Assembly: GCF_013285155.1 (NCBI RefSeq)
Contig: NZ_JABTEL010000001.1
Location: forward strand, 62,001 to 126,000
Length of the DNA: 64,000 bases
Reading direction: 5' to 3'
Source of the DNA: Winogradskyella undariae
GTDB lineage: Bacteria; Bacteroidota; Bacteroidia; Flavobacteriales; Flavobacteriaceae
Shown: positions 50,301-59,054 of the stretch, piece after piece
Position numbering within the stretch: the first letter of the stretch is position 1
How the letters are laid out: the number at the start of each line of letters is the position of its first letter
The notes under the pieces: model-generated
The model's database searches: none
Told to the model about the DNA's origin: nothing
Seen by the model: the letters and a program-made list of their open reading frames with translations, nothing else
Program-made: the position numbers and the translations under genes

Positions 50301-51702
50301 TTAAAATAGGAATAAAAACAATTAAGATGATTAATTGTCCAAAAATGGCTGAATTCATCATTTTTGAAGCACTTTTTAGGGTTATATTGTCAATTTCGGT
50401 CTGTTTTTCTTCTTTATTAAGTGCTTTTAGTTTGTCGCTTTGAGTGATAATTCTGAAAGCAATAAATTCTACAATAATGACAGCTCCATCGATAATGATT
50501 CCGAAATCAATGGCGCCAAGACTCATTAAATTGGCATCGACTCCAAATACGTTCATCATGGAAATGGCAAATAATAAACTCAAAGGAATGACTGAAGCCA
50601 CTACTAATCCAGAGCGTAAATTACCGAGTAGTAAAACCACTACAAAAATGACAATGAGAGAGCCAAGGATTAAATTTTCTGAGACTGTAAATGTAGTTTT
50701 TCCAATGAGTTCACTTCGTTCTAAAAAGCCATTGATAAATACACCTTCTGGCAAAGTATGCTTTATGGATTCTATGCGTAGTTTTACGGCATCGATGACG
50801 GCTTTAGAATTTCCATCTTTAATCATCATAATTTGACCTAAAACTTTTTCGCCTTCACCATTTCCGGTAATAGCACCAAAGCGTGTTGCACTACCAAATC
50901 CGACTTTAGCAACATCTTTAATATAAATTGGTGTTGAGGTGTTTTTAACGACTATGTTTTCAATATCGTCTAAGGTTTTTACTAAACCTTCACCTCTAAT
51001 AAAAAAGGATTCATTATTTTTTTCAATATACCCACCACCAGCAACACTATTATTTTTTTCAAGTGCATCGTAGATTTCTGATATAGAAATATGCATTGCA
51101 TTTAGCTTGTTTGGATTAATTGCAACTTCATATTGCTTTAAAAATCCTCCCCAAGTATTGATTTCAACAACTCCTTGTATTCCTGATAGTTGACGCTTTA
51201 CAATCCAATCTTGAATGGTTCTTAAGTCGGTTGCCGAATATTGATCTTCATAACCCGGTTTAACGTCTAAAATGTATTGATATATTTCTCCTAAACCTGT
51301 GGTGATAGGTCCCATTTCTGGATTACCAAAACCTTCAGGGATTTTTTCTGATGCAGATTTTATTTTTTCAGCAATCAGTTGTCTGGGAAGAAAAGTTCCC
51401 ATATCATCTTCAAAAACAATAGTCACAACAGATAAGCCAAATTTTGATACCGAACGAATTTCTTCTACTCCTGGTAAATTTGCCATTTCTAATTCTACCG
51501 GATAAGTAATAAATTGTTCTACATCTTGCGTTGATAAATTGCGAGATGTGGTAATGACTTGTACTTGATTGTTGGTGATATCAGGAACTGCTCCAATAGG
51601 AATTTGACTGAGTGATAAAAATCCAAACCCAATAATAAATGCTGTAAACAGGAAGATGATCAGCTTGTTTTTTAAGCTGAACTTAATAATGTATTCTAAC
51701 AT
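47380..51702 (-). CDS. czcA: CzcA-type heavy-metal RND pump fused to a TolC/CzcC-like channel
   Basis: 1440 residues against ~1040 for a usual CzcA. Residues 1-1030 are a complete RND pump. The proton-relay pattern Asp399-x5-Asp405-x6-Glu412 (DFGIIIDGAVIIVE) equals the CzcA motif D402/D408/E415 for Zn/Co/Cd-type pumps. At about residue 1035-1060 a second signal-peptide-like helix (IVTIIGFLFIWNSNAQ) leads into a ~380-residue TolC-family outer-membrane factor. The protein would need processing or an unusual topology. Its stop is 2 bp before czcB. Confidence 0.95.
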   Translation of the reverse strand: MLEYIIKFSLKNKLIIFLFTAFIIGFGFLSLSQIPIGAVPDITNNQVQVITTSRNLSTQDVEQFITYPVELEMANLPGVEEIRSVSKFGLSVVTIVFEDDMGTFLPRQLIAEKIKSASEKIPEGFGNPEMGPITTGLGEIYQYILDVKPGYEDQYSATDLRTIQDWIVKRQLSGIQGVVEINTWGGFLKQYEVAINPNKLNAMHISISEIYDALEKNNSVAGGGYIEKNNESFFIRGEGLVKTLDDIENIVVKNTSTPIYIKDVAKVGFGSATRFGAITGNGEGEKVLGQIMMIKDGNSKAVIDAVKLRIESIKHTLPEGVFINGFLERSELIGKTTFTVSENLILGSLIVIFVVVLLLGNLRSGLVVASVIPLSLLFAISMMNVFGVDANLMSLGAIDFGIIIDGAVIIVEFIAFRIITQSDKLKALNKEEKQTEIDNITLKSASKMMNSAIFGQLIILIVFIPILTLSGVEGKMFRPMALTFSFALIGAMILCLTYVPVVASLFLKPSPPSSKNVSVKLMNFIKKRYEPIINWALRHKKIVLILSTVLLATSVFIFSRMGGEFVPTLDEGDFVIQPILKTGTSLGKTIETTTKIEQILLNNFPEVDQVVTRIGAAEVPTDPMSMEESDVIIKLKPKKEWVSANSKDELANKFKEALSIIPGMEVEFTQPIEMRFNELITGVRADVAIKIFGEDLSILAKKANEVKTLIQNVQGASDITVEKVEGLPQMSVVFNRHKIARYGLNISDVNHLISMGFAGETVGNVFEGEKRFDLVIRLDENSRKNLASLQNLYIDVPNGTKVPLSELADIKYTEGPAQISRDDTKRRIVVGINVRNRDLESVVDDVRTILDTKLKLPVGYNITYGGQFENLQSAKDRLLIVVPIALALIFVLLYFAFHSVKEALIVYSAIPLAAVGGVLLLWLRDLPFSISAGVGFIALFGIAVLNGIVLIEHFKSLHDEEGMNDIDALVKRGTTERLRPVLLTASAAALGFLPMAISTNAGAEVQRPLATVVIGGLFTATILTLVVLPVLYAWLKNRTAPKTNKTAIVTIIGFLFIWNSNAQSPLTVEQTLDLTIENNASLKASNLKIEKSNAFVGSAFSFDKTALYYNYDESNLASNNKPLKVFKIAQDFKFPTVYFADKKVNKALVNLEESRYNIQLQKVKKKVYSSYYQLQYAKQRAKTYRFLDSLYKDFAQKSARRFELGETNYLETITAESKQKQIQTLYKQALQDIEFSKEQLKAIAQVDTITIIDQDLEKLELNSPSLDDNSGLSYYENAKNYQDALYKSEKQSLLPDLSFEYFQGTNDQLNANLRGYQFGLKIPLLFFGNSSKIKASKIAKEIITEQKQDYKIQLNSEYKSLLTTQNKYEEAISYYEKQGKRLKDEIIKTANRTFKEGEIDFFQYIQSLETATDIELTYLDNLNAYNQTVININHLILNIF

Positions 51703-51731
51703 AATTCATAAAAATTAAAAAATAATGGATG

Positions 51732-51755
51732 CCTGTTTTGTAAAAAAAAAACAGG
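51732..51755 (-). terminator. possible terminator of the His-rich protein gene
   Basis: CCTGTTTT and AAAACAGG arms around an A-rich loop, just after the stop at 51774. The stem has only three G-C pairs and no long T-run outside it, so it is weak. Confidence 0.4.
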
Positions 51756-51773
51756 ATTATAATCTAAAGTGAA

Positions 51774-52166
51774 TTATGCGTGCTTGGGTGGTTGAAAAAC
51801 AGAAGATTTCTCATAAGTTGTATGAGATTCTGTATAGTGAAAATTGAATGGGATTTTTATAAAATCTTGTTTATTAATTGTTAAAGTAACCGTTAAGTCT
51901 ATAAAGGGGATTTGAGTATGAGAGCATGTGTGGTGAGCATCTTTAAAAGGTAAATTTTTATGCTCTTTGTGTTCTTCGTTATCATGCTGGTATATTGCGT
52001 TACCATAGTGCTCTGCTAAAAACTGTATAAATGTGTCGCCATACAACTCTTTATGATAGTCAGCATGCTCCATTAATATACCGAACTTAGAAAGATCTTC
52101 TAAGCCAATGTTGAAACTTTGAATAAGAATCAAAAGTGAGTATGTAAAAGCGATTAGCTTGCTCAT
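51774..52166 (-). CDS. exported His-rich protein of the heavy-metal efflux locus
   Basis: 130 residues from the ATG at 52166. The frame continues up to a TTG at 52184, but that TTG lies inside a promoter-like TATCTTCG box, so the ATG is preferred. An N-terminal hydrophobic helix (KLIAFTYSLLILIQSF) is followed by a His/Glu/Asp-rich part (HADYHKELYGD, HDNEEHKEHKN, DAHHTCSHTQ) suited to binding divalent metals in the periplasm. It lies 71 bp upstream of czcA in the same direction and is probably an accessory metal-sensing or chaperone protein. Confidence 0.7.
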   Translation of the reverse strand: MSKLIAFTYSLLILIQSFNIGLEDLSKFGILMEHADYHKELYGDTFIQFLAEHYGNAIYQHDNEEHKEHKNLPFKDAHHTCSHTQIPFIDLTVTLTINKQDFIKIPFNFHYTESHTTYEKSSVFQPPKHA

Positions 52167-52265
52167 AACACCACGAAGATACAAACTTTTAGGCGTGTTT
52201 ATGTAATAAAGGTTACATGGGTTAAAGCAAATAGTTGTCTTAAATATTTTTATTTTGTTAGCTAT

Positions 52266-53300
52266 TTATAAAATCTTACCCGCTAAATAAGTTGCATCTT
52301 TTTTTATGCCGCCTAAAGTAGCAGAACCTCTAGTGTGTAACCAGGGTAAACCAATAAAATAAAGTCCCTTTGTGGTGCTAATTCCTCTTTGGTGAATTGG
52401 ATATCCATTTTTACAAAGTTCAATATTTTTTATCCATTTAAAATTTGGTTTGTAGCCTGTAGCCCAAATAATGTTTTTAATATTGTTTAGTTCTTTGGTT
52501 GCTGTTTTTATAATGTTCTCATCCGTGTCAAGTGTATGGCCAACGACTTCTACATTATCTCGTTTTATAATGCTTTTTACATCCGTTCCTATAATGGGTT
52601 GTTTAGATTGATTGATCTTTTTACCAATCCACGATGTTTTACTAAAACTTAAAAATCCTGTTTTAGTAAACCACCACCAAAGGGTTTTTCCTAAAATCTC
52701 CTGAGGAAGTGTTCTTATGTCTGTGCTACCCGAAAAATATGTGGTTTCGGTTGTGTTCTTCGATATTTCGTTTAAAATTTGAAATCCACTATCTCCGCCA
52801 CCAACAACAAGAGTCGGACCCTTTTGTAATTGTTCTGGACTGTTATAATAATTACTATGAACTTGGTATATAGTATCTGAAAGGTTTTTGTGAAATTTAG
52901 GTGTAAAAGGAATATGAAATGGACCTGTAGCAATGATAACCTGTTTACAAGTGATTTCTTGTTGATTGGTTTTGATAAGGAAACCATCATCAATTTTTTC
53001 AATACTTTCAGCTAGAGTTTCTAATTGAATAGGGAATTCAAATTTTTCGGCATATTGCTTAAAATAAGAAGCTATTTCATATTTGTCTGGATAATGACCT
53101 TTTGCGGCCGGAAAATCCATTCCTATTAAGTGGTTAAACTCGGTAGGTGTAAATAGTTTTAAAGAATCCCAGCGTTTAAGCCACGAAGCTCCGACCTCTT
53201 TTTCTTTATCAATGATTAAAAAATCTTTCTGTTTTTGTTTAAGAAAATAAGCCATAGAAAGGCCTGCTTGTGCAGCTCCTACAATTACAAAGTCTTTCAT
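52266..53300 (-). CDS. CzcO-like flavin-containing monooxygenase family protein
   Basis: 344 residues from the ATG at 53300 (MKDFVIVGAAQAG); 18 further codons upstream precede the dinucleotide-binding beta strand and are unlikely. The FAD turn is GAAQAGLSMAYFL, and the NADPH turn GGGDSGFQIL lies at about 175-184. The later ATG motif is IIWATGYKPNFKW. It belongs to the COG2072 flavoprotein group, which includes CzcO and arsenic-linked ArsO-like enzymes. It lies 100 bp upstream of the His-rich metal protein, so a role in metal or metalloid handling is possible but unproven. Confidence 0.85.
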   Translation of the reverse strand: MKDFVIVGAAQAGLSMAYFLKQKQKDFLIIDKEKEVGASWLKRWDSLKLFTPTEFNHLIGMDFPAAKGHYPDKYEIASYFKQYAEKFEFPIQLETLAESIEKIDDGFLIKTNQQEITCKQVIIATGPFHIPFTPKFHKNLSDTIYQVHSNYYNSPEQLQKGPTLVVGGGDSGFQILNEISKNTTETTYFSGSTDIRTLPQEILGKTLWWWFTKTGFLSFSKTSWIGKKINQSKQPIIGTDVKSIIKRDNVEVVGHTLDTDENIIKTATKELNNIKNIIWATGYKPNFKWIKNIELCKNGYPIHQRGISTTKGLYFIGLPWLHTRGSATLGGIKKDATYLAGKIL

Positions 53301-53386
53301 TAATGAGTTTTGTTGGTCTTTACGCAGTATACCGTTTTTAAAGGTTTTATACAAGTTATAACGGAATATAAAATAGATGTTTTTAT

Positions 53387-56300
53387 CTAAAAGTAAGCTT
53401 TTAACTGAATTGTTCCAGTATGAATCATTTTTGAAGTTTCTGATTTTCGTCCAAAATAATTCAAATTTAAATCTAAATATTTAGTCAGTTTTTTTTGTGC
53501 TAATAAACTCCATGTAAAGTTTTTTCCAGCTTGTAAACCTTCAAGCATTTGGTAGGCAACTGGTGTGTTTGAATCGCCTTCAAAATCATTTTCAAAAAAG
53601 TTGAACTCTCCTGTTAATGCTATTTTTTGTGCGTTATTATAAGTAAAGGATAGCCCGTAGTTATTCTGTATTAAAGTTTCAAAACTATCTATGGTATTTT
53701 CTTTGGAAGTATATTGATAGAAGATGTCAAACTGAGCATTTTCACTAAATAAATAACTTAATTTAGGTTGAAATTGATATTCATCTAAGTTATAATTCTT
53801 ACTCGTAAAATTCTCACTTTTACTATCATTATTACTTAAACTCGCTAAGGTGTTAAACAACCAATTAACGTCAATTTTATGATTAAAATTTAGCTGATGA
53901 CTATCCGTTTTATTTTGTTGAATTCCTGTAGTCAATAAGTTTCTGCTTTTATTAGTTAAGTAGGTGTAAGATGTGGTGTAGTGTTGTTTTCCTCTATTAA
54001 AAAACAATACATTTCTAACGCTGTAATTTAAGGCAACAAAATCTTCCGTATCTAAATCATCTTTTAAAGCTTCAAACGGATCTAAATTAAAAGAATTATC
54101 TTCCTTAAACTTTTTACTGTCTACAATAAAGGAAGCTTGCTCGTAGAAATGCGACCAAAATTGTTTCGATTTTTCTTCTGAAACACTCCAGGATTGTGGG
54201 TTAATTGTAACGGTTTGTCCGAATCTATTTTGATGGGTTTGCACATAAACTTGGTTCGGTAACAAGACTCTAATATAACTGCCTTGATCTGTAAATTGTG
54301 CAATTTCAAATTCGTCTAATTCTTGAATGCCATTGTCGTTATAATCAATCCAAGTGTAAGCTCCTTGTCCTGCTTCAACTTCAACATACGTAAAATCTTG
54401 CTGTGCTAAAGTTCCTGAGTTTGTTTCAAAACTGGTATTTGAAATAACTAAGTTTTTCCATAATTTCTGATTAAAAGTCAATCTACTATTTAAACTTTGC
54501 TCGTCTTCAGTGCTGCTATCTTCCGATTTTAAATCTCTATAATTTAAAAATAATTGAAGACTTGTGTTTTGATTTTGAATCAATCGAGAATTTAGATAAT
54601 AAGTACTAGAAATATTTACACGTTTTAGATTATTGCTGCGTAAACTGTCGTTAAAACGTTTAATGTAGCCTACTTCTGCATAAACTTTGGTGCTATCTCC
54701 AATACCAACAAAAGCTTCGTAAGATTTAAATTTCTGACTTAATTCTGTTAGTAAATCTGTTTCTATAGCGCGTTGTTCATTATCTTCTGTTGAAAATTTT
54801 ACACCTGTCCATTTATTGTTTTTACCATAAGTAACACTATTGAATGATCTTAGAAATGTAGAACGATTAATAGTATTTTTACTATTTAAAAGACTTGAGC
54901 TTGAATAAACCTTGAAATCACCCAACCTTAAATTAGCAGTTACATTATGTCGGTTTCCGTTGAAGTTTTCAGAATAGTTTAAATGTTCAAAACTATAAGT
55001 AATACTACCTTTTTTTGCGTGTGATAAACTTAATCCAGATGTAAATAATAGCTGATTTCCATAATCTAAAGTTTCGTCTGTAGTTTCAGAGGTGTCTAAA
55101 TTCCAATCGCGCGCAAATTCGGCTCTGTATAAACGCTCTATGGTATTAAAGTTTTTTTGAATAAAATCGGCATCAACAAGAGCAGAAAGATTCCAAAGAC
55201 TATCCGATTTTATAAGATTTTGATTTAAAGTAAATTTCCCAGCATAACCATCATTGTTATCATCATCTAAAATTGAAAATAAATTATCATCTTTTTTACT
55301 CCCAGCAAATTCAAAAAACAGATTCGTTTTTTTACTAGGGTTGTATTGCCCGTTAATTGTTGCGATTTGCAAACGTTCTGGAGGAATTAATTGTGTAATA
55401 GGTTCATAACTTCCTTGTGGAACACCAGAAATTGGTGCTACATATTCATAAATGTTATTGATAGCGTTTGTGTTGCTTAATATGTAATTACCTTCATTTG
55501 CACCTACAGAAGTAAAGGTTAGACTGTACAATTCGTCTTCAGAATCATTAGAATAGACATAGATTTCTTCTGTTCCAATAAATTCTTTTCGATATAAAAT
55601 TCGATTTTCAGAATACGTTGTGAGTGATGCAGAAGATGCCGACATTAAATCTATATCATCACCAGCATTGGATAAAATTTGGGTTTGCTCTGTAGACAGG
55701 TTTTGCTGTAGTGGTTGGTTTTTAGCATCACTTTCAGAATAAACGGAAACATTTAATTTTAAGGTTTCTGTTTCAAAATTAGCTCCACCAAAAACGGTGA
55801 ATCTAGAATAATTACGTTCGCTAAACTGATAATCAACTGTAATTCGCATTTCTGAAGTCATCGGAAATGTAGAGTTAAAAATTATTTCACCAGCATTATA
55901 ATCTATAACATAATCGTTGTTTTCGCCGCGCTCTAAAGGTACTCCGTTAACGTAAACGGTTTCGCTTCCAGAAACTACAAGAACATAAAGTTCATTATTA
56001 GAGCCCGTTAATTTGTATGGGCCTTGGTTACCTTCTTCGGCTGTAAATTGTGTGGATGTAAACTGCCCACGTACCAAAGCTCCCGAAGCAAAAACAGAGG
56101 TTTTATCACTTAAATTTGCGTTTACAAGAAGTCCTTGTACACGTTTTGAAAAATTAGCAAAATAACTTTTCGTGTTTTCTAAATCTATATCTCCTGCTCT
56201 AATATTCCAATCGTCACTAAATAATTCAATAAACACTTGATCAAATTGATCTAAACTCTGAGAATAACCGCTTTCTTGCAGCGGAATATTAGCATCTTGT

Positions 56301-56830
56301 ATGGATGCTCTAAGTGTAACTTTGTCATTCAGTTTTCCTGAAATCTGTAGGTCGAGTTCGCTATTTAAAACTGAATTCTGATTATTTCCTATTGTAATTC
56401 CACGAGAAATACTTCCAGAAGTTGTAAGTCCATCAAAAGGTGTAAGCGTGTTGTTTGTTGTGTTATTTTGTAAACTATATAATTGTCGATACCCAGTAGA
56501 AGAGCGGTCTATAACAACGGCATCGTCTAATTGTTTATATACTTTAGTTAAGAATTTTGGGTAGCGTAAATATTCAATTTTAATGCTGTCTATTTCGGTT
56601 GGAAGTTTAAAACGTAATAGTGATTTAGCAAAGTCTACTTCATATAAAGTAGAATCTATAACTTTATTATCTGTGGTTAATACTTTAAAACGAGAAGGAT
56701 TAATACTTACAGAGTCAATTTGAATAGAATCATTTACTGCGACTTTTTTTTGTCTAAAATTACCATCCTGATCCTGGGAAAACCCCAAGGTCGTAGATAG
56801 AATGAATATAAAAAGTAGAGCAGACTTCAT
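53387..56830 (-). CDS. very large predicted outer-membrane beta-barrel protein
   Basis: 1147 residues. Signal peptide MKSALLFIFILSTTLGFSQ. Residues ~125-350 contain well-conserved blocks: GLTTSGSISRGITIGNNQNS, DWNIRAGDIDLE, YVNGVPLERGENNDYVIDYNAG and GEIIFNSTFPMTSEMRITVDY-like strands. The remaining ~750 residues alternate short beta strands and charged turns, ending in an aromatic Phe (LKAYF), as in large outer-membrane barrels. No TonB box or plug domain was found. It is not a recognised transporter family; similar proteins occur across Bacteroidota. Function unknown. Confidence 0.75.
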   Translation of the reverse strand: MKSALLFIFILSTTLGFSQDQDGNFRQKKVAVNDSIQIDSVSINPSRFKVLTTDNKVIDSTLYEVDFAKSLLRFKLPTEIDSIKIEYLRYPKFLTKVYKQLDDAVVIDRSSTGYRQLYSLQNNTTNNTLTPFDGLTTSGSISRGITIGNNQNSVLNSELDLQISGKLNDKVTLRASIQDANIPLQESGYSQSLDQFDQVFIELFSDDWNIRAGDIDLENTKSYFANFSKRVQGLLVNANLSDKTSVFASGALVRGQFTSTQFTAEEGNQGPYKLTGSNNELYVLVVSGSETVYVNGVPLERGENNDYVIDYNAGEIIFNSTFPMTSEMRITVDYQFSERNYSRFTVFGGANFETETLKLNVSVYSESDAKNQPLQQNLSTEQTQILSNAGDDIDLMSASSASLTTYSENRILYRKEFIGTEEIYVYSNDSEDELYSLTFTSVGANEGNYILSNTNAINNIYEYVAPISGVPQGSYEPITQLIPPERLQIATINGQYNPSKKTNLFFEFAGSKKDDNLFSILDDDNNDGYAGKFTLNQNLIKSDSLWNLSALVDADFIQKNFNTIERLYRAEFARDWNLDTSETTDETLDYGNQLLFTSGLSLSHAKKGSITYSFEHLNYSENFNGNRHNVTANLRLGDFKVYSSSSLLNSKNTINRSTFLRSFNSVTYGKNNKWTGVKFSTEDNEQRAIETDLLTELSQKFKSYEAFVGIGDSTKVYAEVGYIKRFNDSLRSNNLKRVNISSTYYLNSRLIQNQNTSLQLFLNYRDLKSEDSSTEDEQSLNSRLTFNQKLWKNLVISNTSFETNSGTLAQQDFTYVEVEAGQGAYTWIDYNDNGIQELDEFEIAQFTDQGSYIRVLLPNQVYVQTHQNRFGQTVTINPQSWSVSEEKSKQFWSHFYEQASFIVDSKKFKEDNSFNLDPFEALKDDLDTEDFVALNYSVRNVLFFNRGKQHYTTSYTYLTNKSRNLLTTGIQQNKTDSHQLNFNHKIDVNWLFNTLASLSNNDSKSENFTSKNYNLDEYQFQPKLSYLFSENAQFDIFYQYTSKENTIDSFETLIQNNYGLSFTYNNAQKIALTGEFNFFENDFEGDSNTPVAYQMLEGLQAGKNFTWSLLAQKKLTKYLDLNLNYFGRKSETSKMIHTGTIQLKAYF

Positions 56831-57032
56831 GTGGAATAATAACTGTTTAAAGCTAAAAATATTTTATCGTTAAATGCAGTATAAAATTATAGGGTAAAAG
56901 TACAGTATTATTTAATTTAGCAGTTAATCTGAAAATGACGAAATGAAACGAGCATGTTTAAGGTTTGATCACCTAAAAGAGTGATGAATAGTAAACAGTT
57001 TGTAAGCATTAATAAACAATAAATTTAAATAC

Positions 57033-57794
57033 ATGAAAATAGTTTCTTATAACGTAAACGGTATCAGAGCAGCAATAAATAAAGGATTTATAGAGTGGTT
57101 AAAAGCCACAGGTCCCGATGTTATTTGTCTGCAAGAAATTAAAGCGATGGAAGAGCAACTCGATTTAGATTTGTTTACTGAAGCAGGTTATAATTTTAAT
57201 TATTGGTTTAGCGCTCAGAAAAAAGGTTACAGTGGTGTAGCGGTTTTATGTAAAAAAGAACCTAAGCATATTGAATTTGGAACCGGAATAGAATCTATGG
57301 ATTTTGAAGGTCGAAATATTAGAGTAGATTATGATGAGGTTTCTGTAATGAGTATGTATTTGCCTTCGGGAACAAATGCTGCTAGATTATCTCATAAGTT
57401 TGAATATATGAACCTTATTCAACAGTATTTAATAGAGCTTCAAAAGGAAAAACAAAATTTGGTGGTTTGTGGAGATTATAATATTTGTCATGAAGAAATT
57501 GATATTCATAACCCTAAAATGAAAGGTGTTTCTGGGTTTTTACCAGAAGAACGCGAATGGTTAGGAGAATTTGTGAAAAGTGGATTTGTAGATAGTTTTA
57601 GATTCTTGCATCCGGAACGTCAAGAATATTCTTGGTGGAGTTACAGAGCAAATTCTAGAGCAAATAATAAAGGTTGGCGATTAGATTATGCCATGGTAAG
57701 CGCACCGTTACAAGAAAAAATAAAACGCAGCGTTATATTAACCGAGGCCGTGCATAGTGACCATTGTCCAATTTTATTAGAACTCGATCTTTAA
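57033..57794 (+). CDS. xth: exodeoxyribonuclease III
   Basis: 253 residues. The start KIVSYNVNGIRAAINKGF places the metal ligand Asn7. CLQEIKAMEEQLD provides the catalytic Glu34-region. GDYNICHEEIDIHNPK (about 148-163) and SDHCPILLEL (about 242-251) supply the catalytic Asp/Asn and Asp-His pair. This is the ExoA/Xth AP endonuclease: it cuts 5' to abasic sites and has 3'-exonuclease activity. It stands apart from its neighbours; the OmpA lipoprotein follows after 55 bp. Confidence 0.96.
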   Translation: MKIVSYNVNGIRAAINKGFIEWLKATGPDVICLQEIKAMEEQLDLDLFTEAGYNFNYWFSAQKKGYSGVAVLCKKEPKHIEFGTGIESMDFEGRNIRVDYDEVSVMSMYLPSGTNAARLSHKFEYMNLIQQYLIELQKEKQNLVVCGDYNICHEEIDIHNPKMKGVSGFLPEEREWLGEFVKSGFVDSFRFLHPERQEYSWWSYRANSRANNKGWRLDYAMVSAPLQEKIKRSVILTEAVHSDHCPILLELDL

Positions 57795-57849
57795 AAATTA
57801 AATTAGACCCTAAACAATAATTTATATAACATCATTTAACAGAAGCATC

Positions 57850-58809
57850 ATGATTAAAAGACTTTCAATCCTAGCCTTAACCATCACTTTATTCACATCG
57901 TGTGTGTCTAAAAAAATATATACAGAACTTGAAGATAAATATGCCGATTTAAAACAAGAAAATAGAGGTTTATCTGATGAGTTAGAAACATTATCTACAG
58001 ATAAAACACATTTGACTAACGATTTAAATGATCTACAGAAGTCTTATGACGAAGCTGTTGCTGAGCGCGATAAATTGCAATCAGATTATGCTGCTGCTCA
58101 GTCTAACTTAGAAACTTTAAAAGCATCATATAAAGCTTTAGAAGAAAATAGTTCAGCTTCTATAGCTAAAAATTCACAAAAAAACAGAGAGCTTTTAGCA
58201 GAATTAGAGGCAAAAGAACAAGCATTAGCATCAGAAATTGAGCGATTAAATACATTGAAAAAAGAATTAGAAAGTCGTTCGCAACGTGTTGCAGAATTAG
58301 AAAATGTAATAGCAAGTAAAGATGCAGCTATGCGTAAATTAAAAGATGCAATTTCTAAAGCCTTAACTAATTTTGAAGGTAAGGGATTAACGGTTGAGCA
58401 ACGCAACGGGAAAGTTTATATTTCAATGGAAAACAAATTATTGTTTGAATCTGGAAGTTGGTACGTTGGGTCACAAGGAAAACAAGCCGTTAAACAATTA
58501 GGAAGTGTTTTAGCAGAGAATCCAGAAATCTCTGTGTTGATTGAAGGACATACTGATAATGTACCTTATAAAGGAAATGCACAATTAAGTGGTAATTGGG
58601 ATCTATCTGCAAAACGTGCTACGGCAATTGTAAATATTCTTAGAGAGAATGATGCTATTAATCCTGAAAATTTAACTGCAGCTGGTCGCGGTGAATATGC
58701 GCCAATTGCAACCAATGATACTTTAGATGGTCGAGCTAAAAATAGAAGAATAGAAGTAGTTTTAACGCCTAAGTTAGATGAGATTTCTAAACTTTTAAAT
58801 GATATCTAA
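57850..58809 (+). CDS. OmpA-family lipoprotein with coiled coil
   Basis: 319 residues. Lipobox LFTSC (Cys18). A coiled coil covers about 25-165 (many Leu/Glu/Lys heptads). The OmpA C-terminal peptidoglycan-binding domain follows (about 190-310), with VLIEGHTDNVPYKGNAQLSG (about 234-253), the LSAKRA motif and NRRIEVVL. It probably anchors the outer membrane to peptidoglycan, as Pal-like proteins do. The coiled coil makes it longer than Pal. It may form part of an envelope-spanning structure. Confidence 0.92.
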   Translation: MIKRLSILALTITLFTSCVSKKIYTELEDKYADLKQENRGLSDELETLSTDKTHLTNDLNDLQKSYDEAVAERDKLQSDYAAAQSNLETLKASYKALEENSSASIAKNSQKNRELLAELEAKEQALASEIERLNTLKKELESRSQRVAELENVIASKDAAMRKLKDAISKALTNFEGKGLTVEQRNGKVYISMENKLLFESGSWYVGSQGKQAVKQLGSVLAENPEISVLIEGHTDNVPYKGNAQLSGNWDLSAKRATAIVNILRENDAINPENLTAAGRGEYAPIATNDTLDGRAKNRRIEVVLTPKLDEISKLLNDI

Positions 58810-58812
58810 TAA

Positions 58813-58835
58813 ATTTCTGCGGAAGCAGGAATCTC
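58813..58835. repeat. short GCAGGAATC-type palindromic element
   Basis: TTTCTGCGGAAGCAGGAATCTC, close to the elements at 44231 and 59027; together with 59027-59050 it forms an inverted pair around a 190-bp stretch. Confidence 0.5.
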
Positions 58836-58862
58836 AGGATTCAAAATCTTAACATACATTTA

Positions 58863-58893
58863 GACCTCACAGTATTCAAAAACCTGTGAGGTC
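58863..58893. terminator. hairpin downstream of the OmpA lipoprotein gene
   Basis: GACCTCACAG / CTGTGAGGTC, 10-bp perfect arms, 11-nt loop, then TCTTCTTATTTTT. The same core arm GACCTCAC occurs in the hairpin at 33833-33863. Confidence 0.7.
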
Positions 58894-59026
58894 TTCTTAT
58901 TTTTGCGATATATTTTAAATATCAAATGTTACTTTAAGCATTAGCGATAAACAAAATAATTTTCATTTAGAAGTTATGCAAACGTAGTTTGTCGAAGTGC
59001 TTTTTGAAATTAAGTTTAACTAAAAA

Positions 59027-59050
59027 GAGATTCCTGCTTTTGTAGGAATA
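59027..59050. repeat. short GATTCCTGC-type palindromic element before the reductase gene
   Basis: GAGATTCCTGCTTTTGTAGGAATA; ends 4 bp before the ATG at 59055, so it lies in the likely ribosome-binding region. Reverse orientation of the element at 58813. Confidence 0.5.
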
Positions 59051-59054
59051 GAAG

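Noticed and set aside
48392..51505. Several long open frames opposite the czcA fusion
   Set aside because: Shadows of a highly conserved pump gene; no independent start or family similarity.
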